Positions 1 through 7,288 of a stretch of 16,042 bases of DNA are shown in pieces. The translations under genes were made by a program, and so were the position numbers. Under the pieces are notes generated by a model. It saw only the letters and a list, made by a program, of their open reading frames with translations. It was not told the DNA's origin and did not search any database. Within the stretch, counting starts at the first letter, position 1, and every line of letters starts with the position of its first letter. Origin of the DNA: JANNHP01 sp031404455 (lineage in GTDB: Bacteria; Planctomycetota; JAJSAM01; JAJVHW01); NCBI GenBank assembly GCA_031404455.1, contig JANNHP010000025.1, forward strand, positions 1 through 16,042. The letters run 5' to 3'.

Positions 1-1053
1 CGGGAAGAAGCTCGGGTCGAACGGGATCGTGATCGTCGCCTGCTTCGACGGGTCGCTGCCCGTGGGGTCGAAGACCGTGCCCTCGGGACCGAACTCCACC
101 GCGGGTCCGGCGCCGAACGAGCCGCCGCCGGGCGAGAGCGGAGGCGCGGAACTCACGGTGATCGTCGTCGCGGCGCCGAGCGTGCCCGCGGGGATCGTGA
201 CCGACGTCCCCTCGAGCGGCCCCGATCCGAAGAGCGGCGCGTCGACCGTGCCGCCGTCGGGCCCGAGCACGCGGCCGAACGCAGTGTGATCGCTGCCGAA
301 CGCGCCCGTCGTCGAGCCGTCGCGGATGTCGATCTTCGCTTTCGTCGCCTTCGCGAGCTTCAGCTTGAACTTCGCGATCCAGCGGCCCTCGGCCGCGCCG
401 TCGTTGCGAAAGCTGATGTTGTAGTCGCCGGTCGCGGGGAGCGTTCCCGTGACCATGCGCGTGCCGGCGCCGCCGGCCTGGCTGTATCCCGAGGGTCCGG
501 TCACGCCGACGAGTCCCGCGACGAACGCCGATCCCTTCTCGGGGAGTACGTCGATCGTGGCGACCGCCCCCGCCGGGGCGGAGAAGTTGAACGAGTCCGT
601 TGCCGCGGCCGCGACCGGGTTGCCGATCAGCGAGAACTTCGTCAGCGGCTTCCACGAGAGGCTGAAGTCGTAGTCGGTGTCGTCGGATCCGTTGCCGACG
701 ACGACGAGCTCGTACGTGCCGCTCCCCTGGGCGGTGAACGGCTGGAGCACGACAGCCGAGCCCTTCGGCGCGATCACCGCGCCCGCGACGTCGATGCCGT
801 CGCGGCGGAGCTGGAGCGAGATCGGGGACGCCGTCTTGCGCTTCGCCTTCAGCGACGCGACGAGCTGGGCGCCGCCCGGCATGCTGCCGCGGAAGAGTTC
901 CTGCTCGGACGCGGGGCGCAGCGTGCCGCTGACCTTGTCGCCGCTCCTCAGCTCGAGATCGACGGTGCCGTCTGCGAAGGCCGGCGGCGAGGACCAGGCG
1001 CCGGCGAGCGCCGTTGCGACGAGGGCGATCGGGAATCGAGTTCGGATCTTCAT
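1..1053 (-). CDS. Secreted protein with ZU5-like domain, partial (C-terminus beyond the left edge)
   Basis: The frame stays open from an ATG at 1053 to the window edge, giving 351 codons without a stop. The N-terminus is a clear signal peptide: MKIRTR, a hydrophobic stretch, then a probable cut after PAFA (residue 27). Residues about 75-150 and 155-245 are beta-rich and resemble bacterial pre-peptidase (PPC-like) modules, with phrases such as GSGTYELVVVG and ATGDYNISFRNDG. From about residue 252 the pattern GGTVDAPLF, SVTIPAGTLGAATTITVS and AVEFGPEGTVFD matches my memory of ZU5-like extracellular modules. The role is probably structural or adhesive at the cell surface. No enzyme motif is seen in the visible part. 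The gene stands alone, with a 207-bp gap to the leucine dehydrogenase terminator side. The domain names rest on pattern recognition, not on a search. Confidence 0.8.
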   Translation of the reverse strand, partial: MKIRTRFPIALVATALAGAWSSPPAFADGTVDLELRSGDKVSGTLRPASEQELFRGSMPGGAQLVASLKAKRKTASPISLQLRRDGIDVAGAVIAPKGSAVVLQPFTAQGSGTYELVVVGNGSDDTDYDFSLSWKPLTKFSLIGNPVAAAATDSFNFSAPAGAVATIDVLPEKGSAFVAGLVGVTGPSGYSQAGGAGTRMVTGTLPATGDYNISFRNDGAAEGRWIAKFKLKLAKATKAKIDIRDGSTTGAFGSDHTAFGRVLGPDGGTVDAPLFGSGPLEGTSVTIPAGTLGAATTITVSSAPPLSPGGGSFGAGPAVEFGPEGTVFDPTGSDPSKQATITIPFDPSFFP

Positions 1054-1195
1054 GGTGGAGAACTTACCTCACGTTCAGGAACAGCCACGGCGCGGCCACG
1101 CTTCCTTACATCGGCCGACGGAAGGGGTCGTCGTCAGCCCAGGAAGCCGCGCGCGATCGATTCCGGACGTCGCGCCCGCCTCCGGAGACGACGAG

Positions 1196-1227
1196 GCCGG
1201 GCGTCGCGAGGGGTCGCGGCGCCCGGC
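1196..1227 (-). terminator. Hairpin terminator behind leucine dehydrogenase
   Basis: The arms at 1196-1209 and 1214-1227 pair over 14 positions with one T-G mismatch and a 4-base loop (GGGG on plus, CCCC on the transcript). The hairpin lies about 34 bases past the stop codon of the minus-strand leucine dehydrogenase. There is no T-tract, as with other hairpins in this window. Confidence 0.6.
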
Positions 1228-1260
1228 GCTCCATGCGTCCGGGAGATGGGGCTCCCGAGC

Positions 1261-2331
1261 CTACATCTCGGTCGGGCGGCGGCTCTTCCTGCCCTCGGCG
1301 AGGATCTTCTCCGCGAGCACGACCGCGGCCTGGCTCGTCGGGATCGACTGCGCGCGGCTCGTCTTGATGACGTCCTTCAGCGCGTCGTAGATGTTGCGCA
1401 CCTTCGCGAGCGACACCTGCTCGTCGTAGCCCTTCGGCAGGAACTCGCACGAGACGTTGATGATCCCGCCCGCGTTGATGAGGAAGTCGGGCGCGTAGAG
1501 GATGCCGCGGCGCAGGAGCTCGGCGCCGTGGCGGTCCTCGGCGAGCTGGTTGTTCGCGCCGCCGGCGACGATCTTCGCCTTGATCTGCGGGATCGTGCGG
1601 TCGTTCAGCACGGCGCCGAGGGCGTTCGGGGAGAACACGTCGCAGTTCGACGCGTGGATGTCGTGGGTGTCCACGACCTCGGCGCCGAGCTGGGTCGCGA
1701 CCGACTTCGCCTTCGCCTCGTTCACGTCCGCCACGATCAGCCGCGCGCCCGCCTCTCTGAGCTGCTTCGCCACGCCGAACCCGACGTTGCCCACGCCCTG
1801 GATCGCGACCGTGAGCCCCTTCATGTCGCCGCGATCGAGGGCCTCCTCGACGCACGCCTTGATCCCGAGGAAGACGCCCATCGCCGTGAAGGGCGACGGG
1901 TCGCCGGATCCGCGGTCCTTGCGCGGGAGGCCGGTGACGTAGGGCGTCGTCTCCTTCATGTGCTGCATGTCCTCTTCGTTCGTCCCCACGTCCTCGGCCG
2001 TCATGTAGCGGCCGCCGAGGGTGTGGACGAACCGGCCCATCGCGCGGAAGAGCTCCGCCGTCTTCTGGGTCTTCGGGTCGCCGATGATGATGCACTTGCC
2101 GCCGCCGAGTCCGGTGCGGGCGACCGCGCTCTTGTAGGTCATCCCCTTCGCGAGGCGCAGGACATCGGTCAGCGCGTCGTCCTCGCGGGTGAAGTGCCAC
2201 ATGCGGCATCCGCCGAGCGCGGGTCCGAGAGTGGTGTCGTGGACGGCGATCAGCGCGCGCAGGCCGACCTTCGGATCGACGGCGCGGTAGACCTCTTCGT
2301 AGCCGGGAACGTTGAGCCGGGTGATCTCCAT
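1261..2331 (-). CDS. Leucine dehydrogenase (Glu/Leu/Phe/Val dehydrogenase family)
   Basis: The protein has 356 residues, close to the ~365 usual for leucine dehydrogenases (called bcd or ldh elsewhere). The family catalyses reversible NAD-dependent oxidative deamination of branched-chain amino acids to 2-oxo acids in the cytoplasm. The N-terminal half carries HDTTLGPALGG (31-41), the substrate- and catalysis-linked lysines K67 (GMTYKSA) and K79 (GGGKCII), and the catalytic aspartate D114 (TAEDVGT). The Rossmann half has GVGNVG at 179-184 and an acidic D202 after the second strand, which fits NAD preference. The C-terminal signature is INAGGIINV (285-293). Substrate choice between leucine and phenylalanine cannot be settled from sequence alone, but overall similarity favours leucine. 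The start at 2331 is set by AAGGAG eight bases upstream; a longer in-frame start at 2409 adds an unrelated Arg/Pro-rich stretch. It appears monocistronic. Confidence 0.95.
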   Translation of the reverse strand: MEITRLNVPGYEEVYRAVDPKVGLRALIAVHDTTLGPALGGCRMWHFTREDDALTDVLRLAKGMTYKSAVARTGLGGGKCIIIGDPKTQKTAELFRAMGRFVHTLGGRYMTAEDVGTNEEDMQHMKETTPYVTGLPRKDRGSGDPSPFTAMGVFLGIKACVEEALDRGDMKGLTVAIQGVGNVGFGVAKQLREAGARLIVADVNEAKAKSVATQLGAEVVDTHDIHASNCDVFSPNALGAVLNDRTIPQIKAKIVAGGANNQLAEDRHGAELLRRGILYAPDFLINAGGIINVSCEFLPKGYDEQVSLAKVRNIYDALKDVIKTSRAQSIPTSQAAVVLAEKILAEGRKSRRPTEM

Positions 2332-2494
2332 GGGAGTGACTCCTTCAGTGGCGTTCGGGGGAGGACGGCGGGGTGCGGACTGTACCCTCCGCGGGGTCCG
2401 CCCGGCCACTGTGTGTCGACGTACGCCGCCGCTCGCGGCATCCCTCGGTGACCTGGGTCGCTTGGGTGAGGAGGTCCGCCGCGCAGCGGCGGTA

Positions 2495-2521
2495 CGACGA
2501 ACGGGACCGGTCCCGTCGTCG
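2495..2521. repeat. Perfect 16-bp palindrome with extended bulged stem
   Basis: ACGGGACCGGTCCCGT at 2501-2516 is its own reverse complement. Skipping one bulged A at 2500, CGACG (2495-2499) pairs with CGTCG (2517-2521), giving 13 bp per side. It could be a dyad operator or a cruciform/hairpin element. It sits directly beside two further hairpins. Confidence 0.6.
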
Positions 2522-2539
2522 CGCCTCGCGACAAGGGAG

Positions 2540-2564
2540 CCGGACTCGCCTGCGGCGAGTTCGG
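2540..2564. repeat. 11-bp hairpin, loop TGC
   Basis: CCGGACTCGCC (2540-2550) pairs with GGCGAGTTCGG (2554-2564) across a TGC loop, with one G-T wobble. It is about 210-230 bases upstream of the leucine dehydrogenase start and about 285 upstream of the sugar dehydrogenase start, so it is not an obvious terminator for either gene. It may be part of a repeat element. Confidence 0.55.
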
Positions 2565-2640
2565 CAGGTCCCCGGGCGCACCTCCCGCCCCTCCCGGCAA
2601 ACCTGCCCCGCCCCTCCGGGTCGCGGGCTTCGGGGGTCTC

Positions 2641-2737
2641 CAGGCTGGGGGTCTGACCCCGAGCTGCGGCTCCAGGCTCGCTCCCGCCGCGGTAGACTGC
2701 CCCCGGGCCCCGGCTCTCAGGCTGGGGGTCTGACCCC
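2641..2737. repeat. Pair of 20-bp direct repeats containing the palindrome GGGGTCTGACCCC
   Basis: CAGGCTGGGGGTCTGACCCC occurs identically at 2641-2660 and 2718-2737, with start points 77 bp apart. A shortened CAGGCT lies between them at 2673. The inner GGGGTC-T-GACCCC is a perfect 6-bp inverted repeat around one base. Duplicated short palindromes of this kind between genes look like REP-type or MITE-like elements. No Y1 (RAYT) transposase gene is present in the window. Confidence 0.7.
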
Positions 2738-2847
2738 TCAGGATGGAAAACCGGACGGAACTTGAGTCACGCCTCGGGTGTTCTCGACATCCCGAGCACG
2801 TGCGCGGCACCGGAAACAGCAGGACCTCGGTCTCGGAGTACCCACGG

Positions 2848-4809
2848 ATGGACGTGGCGCCTCGACGGATTGCGTGGATCGCCGCTGCGGCGGCGTGCTT
2901 CGGCGGATCCGCGCCGGCCGCCTCCACGCCACCCGTCGACGCCGTCCGCGCCGTCGCCGTCGCCGCCACCGAAGCCGCGATCCGGATCGCCGAGGACGAC
3001 CGCCCCGCCGCCGACACGTTCCTCTCCATCGCCGAGGCCGTCGCCGCGACCGACGCTGTCCTCGACCGGCACGCCGAGGTCGTGGCGCTCGCGCGGGTCC
3101 GGGCGAGCATCGACAGGTCGATCCTGCGGTTCCACGACCCGGAGTTCGACGACGAGGACGTCGTCGCGGCCCTGCGCCGAGTCGTCCGCGACGCCCGCGC
3201 CGCCGAGCGGACGATCGGCAAGCGCGTGGGCGGCTTCGACCTTGGCGAGTCGCGCGGCGGGTTCGGTTTCCACCGCCGCGGGTCGAAGGTCACGTTCCTC
3301 GCGTCGGGATGTGACGAGGCGCCGGTCGTCACGGTGACCGCGGCGTCGGCGAGTCCTCTCGTCCGCGCGATCGTGCCGGGCGTCGAGACACTTTCTGCGG
3401 GTCGGTTCCGCGTCACCCTCGGTCCCGACCTCGGCGGCGCCCGCGTGACGGTGACCGCCTGCGGCGAGTCGCGCGAGTGGCTCCTCTTCAACGAGGGACC
3501 GCGAGGCGCGCTGCGGGTCGCGGCGCCCTCCGCGCCGTCCTACGCGGCCGGTTCCCTGTCGCTCCGCGCAGGCGTCCGGGCGACCGCCGCGATGCCCCGT
3601 GGCGTGGCGGACTCCTACGAGGTCTCGCCCGCGCTGCCCGCGGGCCTCGTCGTCGACGACGAGACCGGCGCGATCTACGGCACGCCGACGGCCGCGACGC
3701 CGACCGGTGCGTACACCGTGATCGCCCGCAACCGGCGCGGCGCCGCGGCGGCGACGATCGACGTGCAGGTCACCCCCCCGCTGCCGCCCGAAGTCGCCTG
3801 GCTCGTGGACGGCTTCGCCGTCGAAGCGGTCGCGCAGGGGCTCGCGGCACCCGTGAAGATGGCGTTCGCGCCGGACGGCCGCCTCTTCTTCAACGAACTC
3901 CTGAGCGGGAACGTCCGCATCCTCTCCGCTGCGGGAACGCTCCTGCCCACGCCGTTCGCGAACGTGCCCGTGGCCGGCGGCGGAGAGCGCGGCCTCCTCG
4001 GCATCGCCCTCGCGCCGGACTTCGCGACGTCGGGCCACGTGTTCGTCTTCGCGGCGACGGCTGCGGACAGCGTCCTCCCGGAACGCAGCAGGATCCTGCG
4101 TCTCACGGCCACTGGCAACACCGGCCTCGACCTGACGGTGATCGTCGACTCGCTGCCGGTCAGCGACTCGCAGAACGGCGGCGCCCTCGCGTTCGGCCCC
4201 GACGGAAAGCTCTACGCGACGATCGGGGACACCGGCGACCCGCTGCTCGCGCAGACGGACGGTGCCCTCTCCGGACGCGTGCTGCGCTTCAACGCCGACG
4301 GCACGATCCCCGCGGACAACCCGATCGCCGGCGACCCGGAGTGGTGCCGCGGCCTGCGCAACAGCTTCGACATCACGTTCGCGCCGACGACGGGCGGACT
4401 CTTCGCGTCCGAGAACGGCCCGATGGCGAACGACGAACTCGAGTTCATCCAGCCGGGGAAGAACTACGGTTGGGGCGCCGTCGATCCCGAGTCGATCCCC
4501 GGGCCCGAGATCGGCTACCGCATGGTCGACTGGTCGCCGGTCATCGTGCCGACGGGCATCTCGTTCCTCGCGAAGGGTGCCTTCGGACCCGAGTACGCGA
4601 CGAGCCTCTTCGTCGCCGGATACGACGCCGCCGACTTGCGCCGTGTCGTACTCTCCGGCGCGGCACTCACCGATGTCGACGAAGAGATCCCTTTCGCCCG
4701 CTGGCTCGACGAGGGCATCGCCCATCGTCCGCTCGACATCGCCGAGGCTCCCGACGGTTCGCTCTACGTGTCCACTTTCACCGCCATCTGGCGGTTCACG
4801 AGGTACTGA
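2848..4809 (+). CDS. Secreted PQQ-dependent sugar dehydrogenase (GSDH family) with putative-Ig module
   Basis: The protein has 653 residues. ATG 2848 is chosen because it follows GGAG at good spacing and opens a signal peptide (MDVAPRRIAWIAAAAACFGG, cut near residue 24); the longer frame upstream is not signal-like. Order: helical Ala/Arg/Asp-rich segment (about 30-140), beta segment (about 145-230), putative-Ig module (about 231-309, with PALPAGLVVDDETGAIYGTP), then a six-bladed glucose/sorbosone dehydrogenase propeller (about 318-653). Propeller marks are ERGLLGIAL (~381), NGGALAFGPDGKLYATIGD (443-461), GRVLRFNADGTIPADNP, and ENGPMANDELEFIQPG (~522). The family oxidises aldoses with PQQ in the periplasm. 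The usual histidine before NGG is glutamine (Q442), so activity is uncertain. It is the first gene of a three-gene operon, four bases ahead of the DUF1800 gene. Confidence 0.85.
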   Translation: MDVAPRRIAWIAAAAACFGGSAPAASTPPVDAVRAVAVAATEAAIRIAEDDRPAADTFLSIAEAVAATDAVLDRHAEVVALARVRASIDRSILRFHDPEFDDEDVVAALRRVVRDARAAERTIGKRVGGFDLGESRGGFGFHRRGSKVTFLASGCDEAPVVTVTAASASPLVRAIVPGVETLSAGRFRVTLGPDLGGARVTVTACGESREWLLFNEGPRGALRVAAPSAPSYAAGSLSLRAGVRATAAMPRGVADSYEVSPALPAGLVVDDETGAIYGTPTAATPTGAYTVIARNRRGAAAATIDVQVTPPLPPEVAWLVDGFAVEAVAQGLAAPVKMAFAPDGRLFFNELLSGNVRILSAAGTLLPTPFANVPVAGGGERGLLGIALAPDFATSGHVFVFAATAADSVLPERSRILRLTATGNTGLDLTVIVDSLPVSDSQNGGALAFGPDGKLYATIGDTGDPLLAQTDGALSGRVLRFNADGTIPADNPIAGDPEWCRGLRNSFDITFAPTTGGLFASENGPMANDELEFIQPGKNYGWGAVDPESIPGPEIGYRMVDWSPVIVPTGISFLAKGAFGPEYATSLFVAGYDAADLRRVVLSGAALTDVDEEIPFARWLDEGIAHRPLDIAEAPDGSLYVSTFTAIWRFTRY

Positions 4810-4813
4810 AGCC

Positions 4814-7264
4814 ATGAAGCACAACGCACTCCGGCTCACGGCATCTCTCGCGTTCACGGCCGCGGCGTTCGCGCCGGGCGTGGTCCTCGCCGCCGACGGA
4901 CCGGCGCCGGCACCCGGCGTCTACCTGATCGACGCGACGATCGCGCCGGTCGTCCTCGACGGCACGTACCCGATCGCCGTGCACACGGCCGCGGGCGACG
5001 TCGAGGGATCGATCGCTCTTGCGACCGACGTCAAGGGGGCGCTCGCGGGGGCGCTCACCATCGGCGGACGCACGTTCGACGTGAAGGGCAAGGCGTCCTC
5101 CACGACGAAGGGCTTCCGCGTCTCGATGACCGCGAAGGACGGATCGAGCCAGATCGCGTTCGCGGGTTCGTTCGTCGGCCCGAACATCGACGGCACGTCG
5201 AAGGGCAAGGGCGCCGTCGCCGCCGGGAAGAACACCTTCACGATCGACGCCTCGGGCGCGAGGCCCCAGGTCGCGTCCATCGTCGCCACGCTCACGCCCG
5301 GCACGAGGGGCGCGCTCGTCGGAACGGCGATGGTGACGGTCGACGGCGCCCCGATGCCGCTCAAGGTCTCGGGCAAGCCGGGCAAGTCGTTCAAGCTCAC
5401 GTTCTCGGCGAAGGGCTTCAAGTTCACCGGCAAGGGCGCGGGCCCGATCGCATGGTCCGTCACCGGGTTCGGCGCCGACGTGAAGGGCACGGACCTGCCG
5501 CTGAACGCGCTCGCCGTGCCGTCGGGCCTCGCGTACGAGGCGCCCTCTTCCATCTACGAGGAGGAGGAGCCGATCGAGGCCAACTTCCCGAAGACGTTCA
5601 TGCCCCCGTACACGACGTTCGCGGTCGCGCCGGCGCTGCCGGCCGGCCTCTCGATCGACGTCGGGACCGGCGTCATCTCGGGCGTCCCCACGACGGCGAC
5701 GAACTCCGGTGCGTACACCGTCACGGCGACGAACCCCGCGGGCAGCACCCAGGCCGATGTCACCGTCGGCGTGCGCCTGAACCACGGCCGCTCGTTCGCG
5801 CCGGACACCGACCCGCGCACCGACGACGACCTGCGCCACTTCCTGCGCCGCACGCAGTGGGGCGTGCGCCCCGTCGAACTCGACGCGCTGCGAACCGGCG
5901 GAGTCGACGCGTACGTCGACGCGATGCTCGTCTTCCCCGCAACGACGCAGGCCGAGACCGATGCCGCGCCGCTGCTCACGACCTCGACCGATCTCGCCGG
6001 CAACTTCCCGAGCTCGACCGCCATCGCACAGTGGTGGACCTCGATCCTCGTGAACACGCCCGCCCCGTTCCAGGAGACGCTCGCGTTCTTCTGGCACGAC
6101 CATTTCGGCGTCAGCTCCGTGAACTTCGACAGCAGCGAGAGCCGCTGGATCGTCCAGCACGTCAACCTCCTGCGCGACGAGGGCAACGGCAACCTGCGCA
6201 CGCTGCTCCTCGACGTCGCCCGCGACCCCGCGATGCTGAAGTTCCTCGACGGCTTCCAGAGCACCAAGCGCGCGCCGAACGAGAACTTCGCCCGCGAGTT
6301 CTGGGAACTGTTCACGCTCGGCGTCGACAACGGCTACACGCAGGCCGACATCATCGAGGCGGCGAAGGCGTGGACCGGCTACCGCGAGCGGTACGACTCG
6401 GTGACGGGACTCCAGAACCTCGAACTCGACCTCGCCGGCCGCCACGACACGGGTGCCAAGAACTTCCTCGGCCAGACGATCGCCGGGCAGAACGCGACCG
6501 ACGACTTCGCCGCGGTCGTGGACATCACGCTCCAGCACAGGAACGTGGCCGAGTTCATCACGAAGAAGCTCTTCGCGTACTTCTGCTACGAGAACCCGCC
6601 GCAGTCGCTCGTCGACGTCATGGCGGCCAACCTCCGCGCGAACAACTACGAGCTGACGCCCTTCCTGAAGGCCCTCTTCCGGTCCGAGGCGTTCTTCTCG
6701 AAGAAGGCGCGCCGCTCGCTCGTGAAGAGCCCCCTCGAGTTCACGCTCGGCTTCATGCGCAGCACCGGACTCACGCTGACGACGGCGCCGCGGACGGACC
6801 CGGTCACGATGGTCGTGACGCCGCCGCTGCTCGACGTGTCGGCGATCAACAGCAGCCTCACCAACCAGGCCCAGCTCCCGTCGCAGCCGCCCACGGTCGA
6901 CGGCTGGCCGTCGGGCGACCTCTGGCTCGCGGCGCAGGGCTTCGTCGAGCGGATCAACCTCGTCAGGTCCTGCGTGGACGACACCACGGACCAGGCGCGC
7001 ATCGGCATCAACGTGGCGAACCTCCTGCCGCCCGTGGCCGACCGGACCCCCGACGCGGTGATCGACACCCTCGCGAAGCTGCTCGACGTGCAGCTCTCCA
7101 CTCAGGACCGCGTGAACCTCGCCGGCTACCTGAACACGAGCCGCGACTCCGCGGGCGTCATCACCAGCTCGCCGTTCGACGGGTCCCTCCAGACGCATCT
7201 CGACACGCGCGTCCGCGGACTCGTGTACGCCCTGACCCAGCACCCCACCTATCACTCGCGCTGA
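4814..7264 (+). CDS. Secreted DUF1800 protein with beta-rich N-terminal region and putative-Ig module
   Basis: The protein has 816 residues. ATG 4814 lies 4 bases after the previous stop with GAGG about 10 bases upstream, and it opens a signal peptide cut near VVLA (about residue 26). Residues about 30-230 form a Gly/Lys/Thr-rich beta region with no family I can name. A putative-Ig module spans about 236-320, with PALPAGLSIDVGTGVISGVP. The DUF1800 domain fills about 330-816. It shows LRHFLRRTQWG, FFWHDHFGVSS (~426), the family hallmark ENFAREFWELFTLGVDNGYT (from ~490) followed by an AAKAWTGY segment, and KSPLEFTLGFMRSTG near 636. The biochemical function of DUF1800 is not established. Its genes usually sit beside DUF1501 genes, as here. 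The Ig module resembles that of the preceding enzyme, suggesting a shared extracellular assembly. Confidence 0.9.
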   Translation: MKHNALRLTASLAFTAAAFAPGVVLAADGPAPAPGVYLIDATIAPVVLDGTYPIAVHTAAGDVEGSIALATDVKGALAGALTIGGRTFDVKGKASSTTKGFRVSMTAKDGSSQIAFAGSFVGPNIDGTSKGKGAVAAGKNTFTIDASGARPQVASIVATLTPGTRGALVGTAMVTVDGAPMPLKVSGKPGKSFKLTFSAKGFKFTGKGAGPIAWSVTGFGADVKGTDLPLNALAVPSGLAYEAPSSIYEEEEPIEANFPKTFMPPYTTFAVAPALPAGLSIDVGTGVISGVPTTATNSGAYTVTATNPAGSTQADVTVGVRLNHGRSFAPDTDPRTDDDLRHFLRRTQWGVRPVELDALRTGGVDAYVDAMLVFPATTQAETDAAPLLTTSTDLAGNFPSSTAIAQWWTSILVNTPAPFQETLAFFWHDHFGVSSVNFDSSESRWIVQHVNLLRDEGNGNLRTLLLDVARDPAMLKFLDGFQSTKRAPNENFAREFWELFTLGVDNGYTQADIIEAAKAWTGYRERYDSVTGLQNLELDLAGRHDTGAKNFLGQTIAGQNATDDFAAVVDITLQHRNVAEFITKKLFAYFCYENPPQSLVDVMAANLRANNYELTPFLKALFRSEAFFSKKARRSLVKSPLEFTLGFMRSTGLTLTTAPRTDPVTMVVTPPLLDVSAINSSLTNQAQLPSQPPTVDGWPSGDLWLAAQGFVERINLVRSCVDDTTDQARIGINVANLLPPVADRTPDAVIDTLAKLLDVQLSTQDRVNLAGYLNTSRDSAGVITSSPFDGSLQTHLDTRVRGLVYALTQHPTYHSR

Positions 7265-7288
7265 ACGCGGATCACGAGGAGACGAGCC

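Larger units (their letters stand above)
2332..2847. other. Divergent intergenic region rich in hairpins and repeats, no gene
   Basis: This 516-bp gap separates two divergently transcribed genes and must carry both promoters. I see no credible coding frame. It contains a 7-bp GC hairpin at 2476-2492 (loop GCA), a 16-bp perfect palindrome at 2501-2516, an 11-bp hairpin at 2540-2564, a C-rich tract around 2570-2620, and two copies of a 20-bp unit at 2641 and 2718. No convincing -35/-10 pair could be assigned. Confidence 0.7.

Noticed and set aside
2379..2384. TACAGT on the minus strand as a -10 for leucine dehydrogenase, and TAGACT (2693) and TACCCT (8697) as -10s for the sugar dehydrogenase and MOSC genes
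   Set aside because: Each fits TANNNT, but no -35 or shared context supports them and such hexamers are frequent by chance.
286..2451. 721-codon open frame on the plus strand across the ZU5-like gene and leucine dehydrogenase
   Set aside because: It is the antisense shadow of two real minus-strand genes. The translation is Arg/Asp/Ala-rich with no domain, and leucine dehydrogenase in the opposite sense is unmistakable.
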